Part shown: positions 53,419 to 62,824 of the stretch, piece after piece
Position numbering within the stretch: position 1 is the stretch's first letter
Layout of the letters: every line of letters starts with the position of its first letter
From: Microtetraspora glauca
GTDB lineage: Bacteria > Actinomycetota > Actinomycetes > Streptosporangiales > Streptosporangiaceae
Length of the DNA stretch: 64,000 nt
Assembly (NCBI GenBank): GCA_001570385.1
Contig: BBYL01000011.1
Span: 186,001 to 250,000, forward strand
Direction of reading: 5' to 3'
Program-made: the position numbers and the translations under genes
Notes under the pieces: model-generated
The model's database searches: none
Told to the model about the DNA's origin: nothing
Seen by the model: the letters and a program-made list of their open reading frames with translations, nothing else

Positions 53419-54531
53419 TCAGTCGGCGGCCAGCGCGATGGTCGCGGCGACCTCCTCGTGCCGCTCGGTCTCCTCCTGGGCGAACCGCTCCGCGTCGAGC
53501 TTGTCGGCGATCTCCTCGTCCTGCCTCATCAGAGCCTCAAGGCTCTGCCCGGCCATGTCGAGGACGCCCATGTCGGCGTACGCCTGCTGCAGGCGCGGGC
53601 TCCACAGGCCGATGTCCTTGACGCACGGCACGATCCGGCTGAACAGCAGCGAGCGGAACAGCTTGAGGTAGTCCGACTCGTCGACGCACCGCATCGCCTC
53701 GTCGACCTCCTGCCTGGACAGGTCGAGGGCCTCCCACGTCTCACGGCCGCGCAGGCGGTCGCGCATCAGGTAGCAGCCTTCGATGACGAAGTCCTCGCGC
53801 TCGCGCCGCTCGGCCTCCGACAGGTTCTTGTAGTAGTCGCGCAGCGCCATCCGGCCGAACGCGACGTGCCTGGCCTCGTCCTGCATCACGTACGCGAGGA
53901 TCTGCTTGGGCAGCGGCTTGGTGGTGATGTCGCGCATCACGCCGAACGCGGCGAGCGCGAGGCCCTCGATCAGCACCTGCATGCCGAGGTAGGGCATGTC
54001 CCAGCGGGAGTCGTTCAGCGTGCTGTCCAGCAGGGCCTTGAGATGTTCGTTGATCGGGTAGGCCAGCCCGACCTTCTCCTTGAGGAACCGGGCGTAGGTC
54101 TCGGCGTGCCGGGCCTCGTCCATCGTCTGGGTGGCGGCGTAGAACTTCGAGTCCAGGTCCGGCACCGACTCCACGATGCGGGCCGAGCAGATCATCGCTC
54201 CCTGCTCGCCGTGCAGGAACTGGGAGAACTGCCAGGCCGCGCCGTGCAGGCGGACGTCCTGGCGCTGCTTCTCGCCCATCCGCTCCCACAAGGGGGTGCC
54301 GTAGATCGCGATCGTGTTGTCGGGGATACCGAGAACGTTGTACGGGTCGACTTCGAGGTCCCAGTCGATGCGTTTGACCGAGTCCCACTGCTTGTCCTTG
54401 CCCTTCTGGTAAAGGGCGAGCATGCGGTCCCGGCCGTCATCGTATTCCCAGGTAAACCTGGCAGAACCGGTCATCTCCACGTCCCACGTGGAGAGCTCGG
54501 CGGGGATGGTGTAAAGCTCGTGGGTCGACAC
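53419..54531 (-). CDS. Ferritin-like/R2-like di-iron protein
   Basis: A 370-residue helical protein with two ExxH-type motifs, DEARHAETYARF and DEARHVAFG, plus upstream glutamates (HGEQGAMICSARIVE, QVLIEGLALAAF), enough for a carboxylate-bridged di-iron site. It resembles actinobacterial ferritin-like oxygenase-type proteins of undefined substrate. It is divergent from a TetR gene, and two palindromic operators lie between them, so TetR-controlled expression is likely. Confidence 0.82.
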   Translation of the reverse strand: MSTHELYTIPAELSTWDVEMTGSARFTWEYDDGRDRMLALYQKGKDKQWDSVKRIDWDLEVDPYNVLGIPDNTIAIYGTPLWERMGEKQRQDVRLHGAAWQFSQFLHGEQGAMICSARIVESVPDLDSKFYAATQTMDEARHAETYARFLKEKVGLAYPINEHLKALLDSTLNDSRWDMPYLGMQVLIEGLALAAFGVMRDITTKPLPKQILAYVMQDEARHVAFGRMALRDYYKNLSEAERREREDFVIEGCYLMRDRLRGRETWEALDLSRQEVDEAMRCVDESDYLKLFRSLLFSRIVPCVKDIGLWSPRLQQAYADMGVLDMAGQSLEALMRQDEEIADKLDAERFAQEETERHEEVAATIALAAD

Positions 54532-54546
54532 CTTGACCTCCCGTCT

Positions 54547-54589
54547 ACGTACACCGTACGTACGTCACCGTGTCACGTACGCTGTACGT
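54547..54589. promoter_or_regulatory. Pair of TetR-type operators
   Basis: Two perfect palindromes of form ACGTACnnnGTACGT lie at 54547-54561 and 54575-54589, 28 bp centre to centre. They sit in the 87-base gap between the di-iron gene and the TetR gene, covering both promoter regions. Confidence 0.75.
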
Positions 54590-54618
54590 CGTCAATGGCC
54601 TGGGGGAGAATCGGTTCC

Positions 54619-55269
54619 ATGTCCACCCTGAACCGGGCGAGGATCGTCGCCGCCGCCGTGGATCTCATCGAGCGCGAGGGCGCCGACGCGATCTCGATGC
54701 GCAGGATCGCCGCCGAGCTCGGCGTCGGGGTGATGTCCCTCTACAACCACGTGCCGAACAAGTCGGCCCTGCTGGACGGCGTGGCCGAGGCGGTGCTCTC
54801 GGAGATCGAGTTCACCGACGACCCGTCCGCCCATTGGACCGATCGGGTCCGCATCCAGGCGCGGGCGTTCCGGCAGATCGCCCATCACTACCCGCGCTCC
54901 ACGATGGTCGTGGTGAGCCGCCAGCTCCGGTCCCCGGCGGGGATGCTCCCGGCCGAGCGCGCCCTGGCCACCCTGCGCGACGCGGGCTTCGAGGGCGGGG
55001 AGGCGGTGCGGATGTTGCGCATGTTCATCGCCTATATCGTCGGCTCGCTGCTCCGCGAGGTCGGTGTGACGCCGACCTTCGCCCCCGTACGCCCGGACGC
55101 TCCGGTGGCAGAGGCCGATCCCGCCCTGTTCCCCGAGCTCAGCGCCCGCGCGCAGGAACTCGGCGCGTGCGATCACGAGGCGGAGTTCGAGTTCGGGCTG
55201 GAGCTGCTCGTCCAGGCCATGGCCGTACGGCTCGGCGAGCGCGGGCTGTCCGGCCACGAGACGGCGTGA
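54619..55269 (+). CDS. TetR-family transcriptional regulator
   Basis: A 216-residue repressor. The N-terminal helix-turn-helix reads SMRRIAAELGVGVMSLYNHV with the following PNKSALLDGV. The C-terminal helical domain resembles the TetR_C_1 type. It probably represses itself and the divergent di-iron gene through the two palindromes. The ATG at 54619 has GGGGGAGA upstream; an in-frame ATG at 54595 is less likely. Confidence 0.9.
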   Translation: MSTLNRARIVAAAVDLIEREGADAISMRRIAAELGVGVMSLYNHVPNKSALLDGVAEAVLSEIEFTDDPSAHWTDRVRIQARAFRQIAHHYPRSTMVVVSRQLRSPAGMLPAERALATLRDAGFEGGEAVRMLRMFIAYIVGSLLREVGVTPTFAPVRPDAPVAEADPALFPELSARAQELGACDHEAEFEFGLELLVQAMAVRLGERGLSGHETA

Positions 55270-55413
55270 CATCACCCGGAATGCTCATGACCACCGGTTC
55301 TCGACGGACTCGAAGGTCACGCCGAGGCCGGCGCGTCGTCCCGGTACCGGCGGCCGGTCCTGCCGGCCGGCCGCCGCGAGGCGATGCCGGCCGACAGGAT
55401 CCACGTCGAGACC

Positions 55414-56860
55414 TCAATAGACGTCGAAGACGACGTCGACCCAGTAGTTGGTGGCTTGGAAGGTGTTGGTCGGGAAGGTGTTCGTCGCGCTGTAGGCGTA
55501 TACGCCGTTGCCGCCCTGTGCGCCGTCCGCGAGCCCGATCAGCGGCTCGTTCGTGTATTGCGTGGTGAAGTACGGCCGGGTCACGGAGTAATAGCCGGAC
55601 GTCGTGTGGTAGGAGGCGACGTACGTGGTGCCGGCGGAAACGGGGACAGGTGTCAGGAAGAACACCTGCTGCCAGCCGGAGGCGGTCTCCCCGAAGGACG
55701 TCGTGCTCGCGAGCAGCTGCCCGTCGCTCGTCCAGAGACTCACGGTGTGGGTCCCCGTGTTCAGCGGCCCCTTGTAGAACCGGATGCCCCGGATGCTTCC
55801 GCCGGTGATCGATGAGAATTTCACGCCGAGCGCCACGGGCTGCGGGTCGGGTTGGGTCACGACGGCCGGAACCGTCCCGTTGTCCCACAGGCTGGCCGAG
55901 GGTACGAACATCACGTCGACCCAGTAGTTGGTGGCCTGGTAGGTGTTGCTCGGGAAGGTGTTCGTCGCGCCGTAGGCGTATACGCCGTTGCCGCCTTGAT
56001 CGCCGTCCTGCGGACTGACGAGCGCCCCGTTGGCGTACGCGTCAGTGAAATAGGAGTTATTTGTCGAATAATGGCCCGACGGCGCCAAGTAAGAGACGAT
56101 ATAGGTGGTGTTGGCGACGATCGACACGGGGGCTGAGAAGGTCACCTGCTGCCAACCCGAAGCCGATTCATTGGTGAACGTCGCGCTGGCGAGCTGCTGT
56201 CCGGTGCTCGTCCACAGGCTTCCGATGTGGGTTCCCGTGTTCTGGGGGCCTTTGTAGAAGCGGATGCCGGTGACCATGCCACTCGTGACCGCCTGGAACT
56301 TGACGCCGAGCGTCACGGACTGGGAGTCCGGACTCGACAGAACCGCGGGGACGAACGTGTCGTCCCACAGGCTGTCCATCGGTACGAACAATACGTCCAC
56401 CCAGTAATTGCTGGATTGGAAGGTATTGGTCGGGAACGAGCTGGTCGATCCGTAGCTGTAGACGCCGTTGCCGCCGCCCGCGCCGTCCGCGAGGGCCGTG
56501 AGCGGCCCGTTCGTGTGCGGGGTGGTGAAATATGGGCGCGTGAACGAATAGTGTCCCGACGGCGCGAAATATGAGGCGACATATGTCATCCCGGCCGTGA
56601 CGGTGACAGGCGTGGCGAAGTTCACCTGCTGCCACCCGCTCGACGTCTCGTTGGTGAACGTCGCACTCGCCAGGAGCTGGCCGCTCGAACTCCAGAGATT
56701 GCCGGTGTGCGTTCCCGTGTTGAGCGCGCCCTTGTAGAACCGGATGCCCCTGATGACGCCCGCCTGGCTCGTCTGGAACCTGACCCCGAGTTCCACCGAG
56801 TTGGAGTCGGGGGAGGAGTCCACAGCGGGCACGTCGGTGGGTGCGAAGATCGTACAGGCG
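55414..56860 (-). repeat. Three tandem DUF4082-coding units
   Basis: Three units of about 480 bases encode near-copies of a DUF4082 domain. Approximate borders are 56860, 56380 and 55900. Diagnostic segments are RFYKG, SGWQQV and NYWVDV in each copy. Confidence 0.8.
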
Positions 56861-59013
56861 GTGCACGCCGTCACCACCGTGACGTTCAGCGTGGTGGGGG
56901 TGGTCTGGAGGTTGCCGATGTCGTCGACGGCCCGGACACTGATCGTCACGGGCCCGGCGGTCGTGGGCTGCCAGCGGTACTGCCAGCTTGAGCGACCCGT
57001 CGCCGGATTCCAGGTGGCGCCGCCGTCGACCGACACCTCGACACCCCCCACCACGCCGCCGCCGGTGTCGGAGGCCGTTCCCTGGATAACGGTGGTCGTC
57101 AGGGTGTCCACCGTGCTGCCGCTCGCCGGGCTGGTGATGGTGGACGTCGGGGGGCTGGTGTCCGTCGACGCGGTGGCCGGGACGAGCCCGGGCTGGAGGC
57201 TGGCCGGCTGGGCTCCCATGTCGGCGAAAAGGTTGACCGTGGCCTGCTGCATGTTGATGTCGGTGGGCGACCCGGCCCGGTCGTGCACGGCGTCGAGTCC
57301 CCATGCCCACTGGGTGGTCCCCGCCCCGAAGGTCAGTGCCTTGCTCGGGGCCTTGTACAGCGTCAGAGCGTGGGTCGCGGTGCCGGGGCCGAACGTGCTG
57401 CCGAAGTTGACCAGGTATGTGCTCGTCACGGTGACGGGCGTCCGCGAATACTTGACCGGGCCCGCGGGCTCCACCCCGTTGTTGGGTGTCACGTCCCATT
57501 CGTAGCCGAGCGTGCCGGCGGGGAAGACAGCGGTCTGGCCCGGCTGCAACGTCGCGATGGACGTGTTGCGCCACAGGCGCATGTCGCCGAACTCCGCGGG
57601 CACCGTTATCGAGTTGTTCGCCGTGCCGTTCACCCGGAACCAGGTGCCGGTCACGGCGTTCTCCGGCCGTCCGCCGTCCGAGGGAGGCGAGAAACGGGGG
57701 TCGCGCCAGGTACCGGTCCACTGCGTGCTCGGGTCGATCTTGGCGTTGGCCAGCGTCTCCTTGTAGCAGACGAGCGTACGGAAGGGCGTGGCCGACCCGT
57801 CGACGCTGGCCTCCCACCTTGTCTTCCAGAACATCTCGTTCCCCGAGAAGAAGGCGAGGTTGACGCCCTGGTTCTGGGCGGCCACGACATTGTTGCGCAT
57901 CTCGTTGGACCAGTACTCGTCATGTCCGCTGGACATGTACATCTTGTGGGTGAGCAGCGCCGCCGGGCGCATGGCGGTGTCGACGTCCGTGGTGTAGCTG
58001 ACGTCGTAGCCGTTGGCCTCGATCCATCGGATCATGGGGTACTCGGAGTCGAAGAAGTAGCCCTCCACCGAACCGTTGCAGCAGCTGCTGCCCCGCGTGG
58101 TGACCGGCCGGTTGTAGCTGACCTTGAAGGCGCGACCGGCGGAGGTGGGCGCCAGGTAGAGGCTCCCGCCTCCGAAGGTGTTGTACGCCTGCCAGGTGGC
58201 GTCGGAGGTCTGCAGCAGGATGTCCGATCCGCGCTCGTCGTCCCGCACCACGAAGATGATCTGGCTCGCCCCCGTTGTGCCGTCCGTCCTGACCAGGTTG
58301 GCGAGATAGACGCCCGAGACCGCGCTGGCGGGCACGGCCCATGAAGCCGACACGGCCCAGTTGCCGCAGTCGTACAACCCGGTCGACGTGTCGCTGACGC
58401 AGGCCGGCTGGGTCTGTGGCAGGGCCGCCGAGGGAGTGATGCTCGTGATCTGCCGCGCGCCGTCTCCCCCGTAGTAGCCGACGCGGTAGATGTCGACGCG
58501 ATAGGCGGTCGCGTTCGTATTGACCTTGAACTGGACCGTCTGCCCGTGGTCGACGCTCATCTGTGTCGCGAAGCCCTGGATGTTGGTGCTACCCGCTCCA
58601 GGGATGTCCCACTGGCTCGGCGGAGTGCCGGGCAGGCTGTTCTCCAGGCAGATGATCGAGGTCGGCGGGCAGGCAGCACGGAGCTCCCGAGCGCTGACCG
58701 CTCGGCTCCTGGCCGCCGGACCTCTGCTCGTTCCGCCGATCTTCTTCGCCGAGCCGGTCTTGTGCGCCCGGGCGAGTGTCGTGGCGGAGCCGGCCGGGTG
58801 CGCCTGGGCGAGCGTCTTCGCGACCGCCGGAAGCGCGGTGCCGGCACCGGTCGTCGTGCTCGTGTGGAGGACGGGCCCGTCCTGCCTCGCCTTCTCTGCC
58901 GAGGAGGACGAGTCCAGCAGACCGATGACCATGATCAGGCCGAGTCCGAAGACGATCAGGCCCGCCCGGAGCAGGCGCCGGTCGGATGAGGGGTTTGTCG
59001 TAATGTTTGGCAT
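55414..59013 (-). CDS. Large secreted protein with dimethylformamidase-like domain and three DUF4082 repeats
   Basis: A 1199-residue exported protein. A hydrophobic helix (residues 11-32) anchors or directs export and is followed by a Ser/Thr/Ala linker. Residues 120-560 resemble the C-terminal domain of the N,N-dimethylformamidase large subunit (TAYRVDIYRVGYYGGDGARQ, MYMSSGHDEYWSNEMRN). An Ig-like segment (SASGSTVDTLTTTVIQ-type) comes next. Three DUF4082 domains follow, each opening with PAV then GVKF or GVRF and RFYKG and ending NYWVDV. The ATG at 59013 has AGGA six bases upstream. Substrate and enzymatic activity are uncertain. Confidence 0.85.
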   Translation of the reverse strand: MPNITTNPSSDRRLLRAGLIVFGLGLIMVIGLLDSSSSAEKARQDGPVLHTSTTTGAGTALPAVAKTLAQAHPAGSATTLARAHKTGSAKKIGGTSRGPAARSRAVSARELRAACPPTSIICLENSLPGTPPSQWDIPGAGSTNIQGFATQMSVDHGQTVQFKVNTNATAYRVDIYRVGYYGGDGARQITSITPSAALPQTQPACVSDTSTGLYDCGNWAVSASWAVPASAVSGVYLANLVRTDGTTGASQIIFVVRDDERGSDILLQTSDATWQAYNTFGGGSLYLAPTSAGRAFKVSYNRPVTTRGSSCCNGSVEGYFFDSEYPMIRWIEANGYDVSYTTDVDTAMRPAALLTHKMYMSSGHDEYWSNEMRNNVVAAQNQGVNLAFFSGNEMFWKTRWEASVDGSATPFRTLVCYKETLANAKIDPSTQWTGTWRDPRFSPPSDGGRPENAVTGTWFRVNGTANNSITVPAEFGDMRLWRNTSIATLQPGQTAVFPAGTLGYEWDVTPNNGVEPAGPVKYSRTPVTVTSTYLVNFGSTFGPGTATHALTLYKAPSKALTFGAGTTQWAWGLDAVHDRAGSPTDINMQQATVNLFADMGAQPASLQPGLVPATASTDTSPPTSTITSPASGSTVDTLTTTVIQGTASDTGGGVVGGVEVSVDGGATWNPATGRSSWQYRWQPTTAGPVTISVRAVDDIGNLQTTPTTLNVTVVTACTACTIFAPTDVPAVDSSPDSNSVELGVRFQTSQAGVIRGIRFYKGALNTGTHTGNLWSSSGQLLASATFTNETSSGWQQVNFATPVTVTAGMTYVASYFAPSGHYSFTRPYFTTPHTNGPLTALADGAGGGNGVYSYGSTSSFPTNTFQSSNYWVDVLFVPMDSLWDDTFVPAVLSSPDSQSVTLGVKFQAVTSGMVTGIRFYKGPQNTGTHIGSLWTSTGQQLASATFTNESASGWQQVTFSAPVSIVANTTYIVSYLAPSGHYSTNNSYFTDAYANGALVSPQDGDQGGNGVYAYGATNTFPSNTYQATNYWVDVMFVPSASLWDNGTVPAVVTQPDPQPVALGVKFSSITGGSIRGIRFYKGPLNTGTHTVSLWTSDGQLLASTTSFGETASGWQQVFFLTPVPVSAGTTYVASYHTTSGYYSVTRPYFTTQYTNEPLIGLADGAQGGNGVYAYSATNTFPTNTFQATNYWVDVVFDVY

Positions 59014-59168
59014 GCGCATTCCTATTCGCACAGCCCGCCGCGGGTTCGGGTGAAAGGAAGCCAGCCAGGTCGGCGCCCTACGTGTGGTTTACGCGAGAAG
59101 ATCGGCGAGTTTCCCGTAATGGGGACGGGGATCGGGGGTTTCTCTTGAAAGCCGTATTTTCGGTTGGC

Positions 59169-59189
59169 CGACCTGGGAACAGCAGGTCG
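59169..59189. terminator. Small hairpin beyond the ice-binding-like gene
   Basis: CGACCTG and CAGGTCG with a 7-base loop lie 47 bases downstream of that gene's stop, on its coding strand. A weak terminator candidate. Confidence 0.35.
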
Positions 59190-59235
59190 AGGTGATGTGT
59201 GTGGAACCGTGAGGCCCGGCCGCGTCGGCGGGGTG

Positions 59236-60205
59236 TCAGCTGATGTCGAAGACCACGTCGACCCAGTAGTTGCTGGACTGATAGGTGTTCGTGGGGAACG
59301 TGTTGGTGGCGCTGTACTTGTAGACGCCGTTTCCGCTCTGGTCGCCGTCCTGGAAGGCGATCAATGACTGGTTGCTGTACTGGGAGGTGAAGTAGGGGCG
59401 AGTTATTGAGTAATTTCCGGATGTCGTGTGGTAAGAGGCGACGTAGGCGGTGTTTGCGGTGATGGCGACGGGGGTGGGGAAGTTCACCTGTTGCCAGCCG
59501 GACGCGGTCTCGTTGGTGGAGGTGGCGGTGGCGAGCTGCCGGCCGTCGATGGTCCATAGGCTCGCGGTGTGGGTGCCGGTGTTGAGCGGCCCCTTGTAGA
59601 AGCGGATGCCCCTGATCGTTCCGTTGACGACGGCCTTGAATTTCACGCCCAGCGCGACGGCCTGTGGGTCGCCCTGCGTCACGACCGCCGGGGTCGTGGA
59701 GTTGCTCCATAGGCTGGCGGACGAGACGAAGACCACGTCGACCCAGTAGTTGGTGGACTGGTAGGTGTTCGTGGGAAACGTGTTGGTGGCGCTGTAGGTG
59801 TAGACGCCGTTCCCGCCCTGGTCGCCGTCGGCCGGCCCGATGAGCGGGTCATTGTTGCGTGGGGACGCGAAGTAGGACCGAGTCGCCGAGTAATTTCCGG
59901 ATGTCGTGTGGTACGACGCGACGTAGGTGGTGTTCGGGGTGATGGGGACGGGGGTGGGGAAGCTCATCTGTTGCCAGCCGGACGAGGTCTCGTTGGTGAC
60001 GGTGGCGGTGGCGAGTTGCTGGCCGTCGGCGGTCCATAAGCTCGCGGTGTGGGTGCCGGTGTTGAGCGGCCCCTTGTAGAAGCGGATGCCGGCGACCGCT
60101 CCGGCCGTGGTCGCCTTGAACTTCACGCCGAGCACCACGGGCTGCGGGTCGTTGACCGACGCGACGGCGGGGGTCGCCGAGTTGTCCCAGAGCGATGCGG
60201 TCACC
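59236..60205 (-). repeat. Two tandem DUF4082-coding units
   Basis: Two units of about 480 bases, closely similar to each other and to those in the neighbouring gene, sit at the 3' end of the ice-binding-like gene. Confidence 0.8.
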
Positions 60206-61332
60206 ACCTGGGTGATCGGCGACGACTTGCTGGGGGCGAAGTGGATGATCGCCTCGTTGTCGGGCGTGTTCCCGCCCAGATAGACGGCCGTGATCGAGTG
60301 CTTACCCGCGGACAGCGACGACGTGGTGTACGTGACCGACCCGACGCTCTGGTCGTAGACGATCGCGAGCACCGTGGTTCCGTCTTTGAAGGCCACCTGT
60401 CCCGCGGGAACGATGGAGCCGCTGACCGCGTTGACGGTGGCCGTGAACGTGACCGGCTGCCCCTGCGCCGAGGGGTTCTGCGAGACGGTGAGCGTCGTGG
60501 TGGTCGGCGGGTCGTTCGGGACGATGACGAGGGTGCTCGGCAGGTCGTTGTTCGTGCCCTGGATCTGGACGTCCTCGGCCAGCGCGAGGACGCGGCCGAA
60601 GATCGACGCGCCGAAGGAGATCGTGGCGGTGGCCTGCGTGAGAACGTTGCCGCGGAACGTGCAGTTCTGGCCGAAGTTCGTGTCGCCGACGAACTCCCAG
60701 AACACGTTGTTCGCCTGAGCTCCGCCGACCAGGTCGATGTTGCTGACGTTCGCGGCGGCCAGCGTGTTGCCCCTGAAGATGAAGACCGCGTCCGGGTCGC
60801 TCTGCGCGTCGAGCGTCAGGGTGCCCGTGATCGTGAAATTGCCGCCTGACGTGGTGTAGAGACCCGGGGTCTTGGTCGTGCCGCCGAGCTCCGCGTTCAC
60901 GTTCGTGGCACCGGTTCGCCCGGCGATGTCGTTGTAGGCGGCTACGGCGTCGGACCTGGCGCTCGCGGCGTTAGCGTCGTTGGCATGGATGGTTCCGGTG
61001 ACGGTGCCGGGAGGGAATCCGGCGATCGACCCACTCGGGCTGACCCCGAGGTTTCCCATGAGGCTGGTCTGGTTCACGTTTCTGACGAGCGTGGTGCCGA
61101 GGACGGCGTAGGACGACGCGGAGCCGATGCTCACCGGCGCCTGGACGGCGGCGGCGCTGTCGGACATGACGACGATCGTGCCCAGCGCGAGGACCGCGGC
61201 GATCCCTGCCGCGAGCAGCGGCCGGCGGCGGGCACGGATGGCACGCGGGATCAGCGTCCTCGCGTGCGCGTGGTGTGCGGGCTCCGCCGCGTCGGGCGTT
61301 TGATGCGGGGCGTCGCGATGAGATGCGGACAT
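59236..61332 (-). CDS. Secreted ice-binding-like (DUF3494) protein with Ig-like and two DUF4082 domains
   Basis: A 698-residue exported protein with an unusually long n-region before the hydrophobic signal segment (LLAAGIAAVLALGTIVVM). A DUF3494 ice-binding-like beta-solenoid follows (AVLGTTLVRNVNQTSLMGN, PDAVFIFRGNTLAAANVSN, VLALAEDVQIQG). Then comes a bacterial Ig-like domain (PVTFTATVNAVSGSIVPAG) and two DUF4082 domains (ending NYWVDVVF). DUF3494 proteins bind ice in cold-adapted microbes; in soil actinomycetes adhesion is as likely. The ATG at 61332 was preferred over 61557 by family fit. Confidence 0.85.
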   Translation of the reverse strand: MSASHRDAPHQTPDAAEPAHHAHARTLIPRAIRARRRPLLAAGIAAVLALGTIVVMSDSAAAVQAPVSIGSASSYAVLGTTLVRNVNQTSLMGNLGVSPSGSIAGFPPGTVTGTIHANDANAASARSDAVAAYNDIAGRTGATNVNAELGGTTKTPGLYTTSGGNFTITGTLTLDAQSDPDAVFIFRGNTLAAANVSNIDLVGGAQANNVFWEFVGDTNFGQNCTFRGNVLTQATATISFGASIFGRVLALAEDVQIQGTNNDLPSTLVIVPNDPPTTTTLTVSQNPSAQGQPVTFTATVNAVSGSIVPAGQVAFKDGTTVLAIVYDQSVGSVTYTTSSLSAGKHSITAVYLGGNTPDNEAIIHFAPSKSSPITQVVTASLWDNSATPAVASVNDPQPVVLGVKFKATTAGAVAGIRFYKGPLNTGTHTASLWTADGQQLATATVTNETSSGWQQMSFPTPVPITPNTTYVASYHTTSGNYSATRSYFASPRNNDPLIGPADGDQGGNGVYTYSATNTFPTNTYQSTNYWVDVVFVSSASLWSNSTTPAVVTQGDPQAVALGVKFKAVVNGTIRGIRFYKGPLNTGTHTASLWTIDGRQLATATSTNETASGWQQVNFPTPVAITANTAYVASYHTTSGNYSITRPYFTSQYSNQSLIAFQDGDQSGNGVYKYSATNTFPTNTYQSSNYWVDVVFDIS

Positions 61333-61645
61333 ACGACTCAACTCTTCAATCTTTGCCGTGCCGGCTCTTCTGGCCGGGCGCCGATGGCTGCAGAGATATG
61401 AAAATGCGGCATTTGCCGTTTTTGACCACCGCCGCCCGGCGGAGAAGCTCTTCCATCGCGCCGCCCGCACGACTTCGGGAGAATTGCGGCGGTTGCGATT
61501 GACCACGACATTACCTCCGAGGAATCCCTGATCGCCAGAGGGTATGGTCATGGTCATTACGAGCTAGGAATTGTGAAATTTCCTGATATTTCGGCCTTTG
61601 TAGTGCCAGTTTCAGGTCTGGTCGCGTTTAACGACCTTGTCAATG

Positions 61646-61674
61646 GCACGATCATGGCAAGAGCGTGATCGTGC
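61646..61674. repeat. Perfect 9-bp inverted repeat
   Basis: GCACGATCA and TGATCGTGC flank 11 bases. It lies about 315 bases upstream of the ice-binding-like gene and could be an operator or a hairpin. Confidence 0.6.
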
Positions 61675-61888
61675 AAGAGGGGCTCCGGCGCGACCCCGGA
61701 TAAGTTCCGTGGGGCTTCGTTATCGAGAGATGAACCCGGCCGGCGAATGGAGGGGGAGTCGATATCCGGCCGTAGCGCGGAATCGGCCCCGCTCGGCTCG
61801 GACGGAAAAGATCCACGCTGTGATCGACCTCGGCGGCCGGGGATCTCGAGGGCCCGCGAGGAAAATCGAAATGCCGTGCGGATGCAGA

Positions 61889-61918
61889 GAAGCGCCCGGG
61901 CCGCGGCCCGGGCGCTTC
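61889..61918 (-). terminator. 30-bp perfect palindrome, terminator of the transglycosylase gene
   Basis: GAAGCGCCCGGGCC, a GC centre and the complementary arm form an extremely stable hairpin 89 bases beyond the transglycosylase stop. No T-tract. Confidence 0.7.
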
Positions 61919-62006
61919 ACGAGGAGCGGTCCCTTCCCCTGGTCACTCCTCGGTCTCAGAGGTGTCCACCACGTCCACGAGCTTCAGATCATGACGTGCG
62001 GAACCG

Positions 62007-62549
62007 TCAGTACCAGTTGTTGGATTGGAAATGCCCCCACGCTCCGCACGGCGAGCCGTACCGGAGCCTGATGTACTTCAGCCCCCATCTGATCTGGGTC
62101 ACCGGGTTGAACCGCCAGTCGACGCCGGTCCCGCTCATCTTGCTGCCGGGCAACGCCTGCGGGATGCCGTACGCCCCGGAACTCGGGTTCTCCGCCCGGT
62201 GGTTCCAGCCGCTCTCCCTCGTCCACAGGCTGTCCAGGCACTGGAACTGGGTGCCCGGCCATGATCGCCGGGCCACGAGGCGGAAGGCGTACGCCTTGTT
62301 GAGAATCGCGGGTGCCGCCGCGCTCACCCTGCGCTTGACGGCCTTGGCGCTGGTCCTCCAGACCGCGTTGTGCACCGTCGTTATCCCGCGTGCGGACATC
62401 GCGTCCGCCTGTTCGGCGGCCGCTTCGGCGGCCTCCGTCGTCGCCTGGTCGGTGGCCTGCGTGGCGGTCCGCTCGGTACTCGCGGCCGCGCCGCTTCCCG
62501 CGCCTCCGACCACGGAGACGGCGATGACCGCCGCCGCCGCGTTGCGCAT
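62007..62549 (-). CDS. Secreted lytic transglycosylase (SLT-type)
   Basis: A 180-residue exported protein. A signal peptide (MRNAAAAVIAVSVVGGAGSG) precedes a helical linker. The catalytic domain has the lysozyme-like CLDSLWTRESGWNHRAENPS with the catalytic Glu, then GAYGIPQALPGSKM and YGSPCGAWGHFQSNNWY. It cleaves peptidoglycan. The ATG at 62549 is placed at the signal peptide. The long upstream region (62550-63017) may carry a structured leader. Confidence 0.88.
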   Translation of the reverse strand: MRNAAAAVIAVSVVGGAGSGAAASTERTATQATDQATTEAAEAAAEQADAMSARGITTVHNAVWRTSAKAVKRRVSAAAPAILNKAYAFRLVARRSWPGTQFQCLDSLWTRESGWNHRAENPSSGAYGIPQALPGSKMSGTGVDWRFNPVTQIRWGLKYIRLRYGSPCGAWGHFQSNNWY

Positions 62550-62824
62550 GAGAACTCTGTTGCTGTCCAATTCGGTCCTTGTCGTCGGGTCGCGTGCGGA
62601 GGGGGCGCACTCGCGGTACGCCCGCCAGGCGGTCCAGCGCCCATGGCGTGGGCACGGCCGTCCGCTCGGCCTCACCGGATTCAACGTGCACTCCCGGGCA
62701 GGCGCCGCGACGGGTCCTTCAGCCGGATTGAAGTACGCCACCCCGCCCCGATCCGGTGAACTGCGACACGCTGCAGAAAGTTGTTTGCCGCTCCCGCGAT
62801 GACTTCTGGAGCTCCCAAGAGGAC

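Larger units (their letters stand above)
61333..62006. other. Gene-free region upstream of the ice-binding-like gene
   Basis: About 670 bases with no convincing gene. It holds a 9-bp inverted repeat at 61646-61674 and a 30-bp perfect palindrome at 61889-61918. The AT-richer stretch 61550-61640 may carry the minus-strand promoter of the ice-binding-like gene. Confidence 0.55.
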
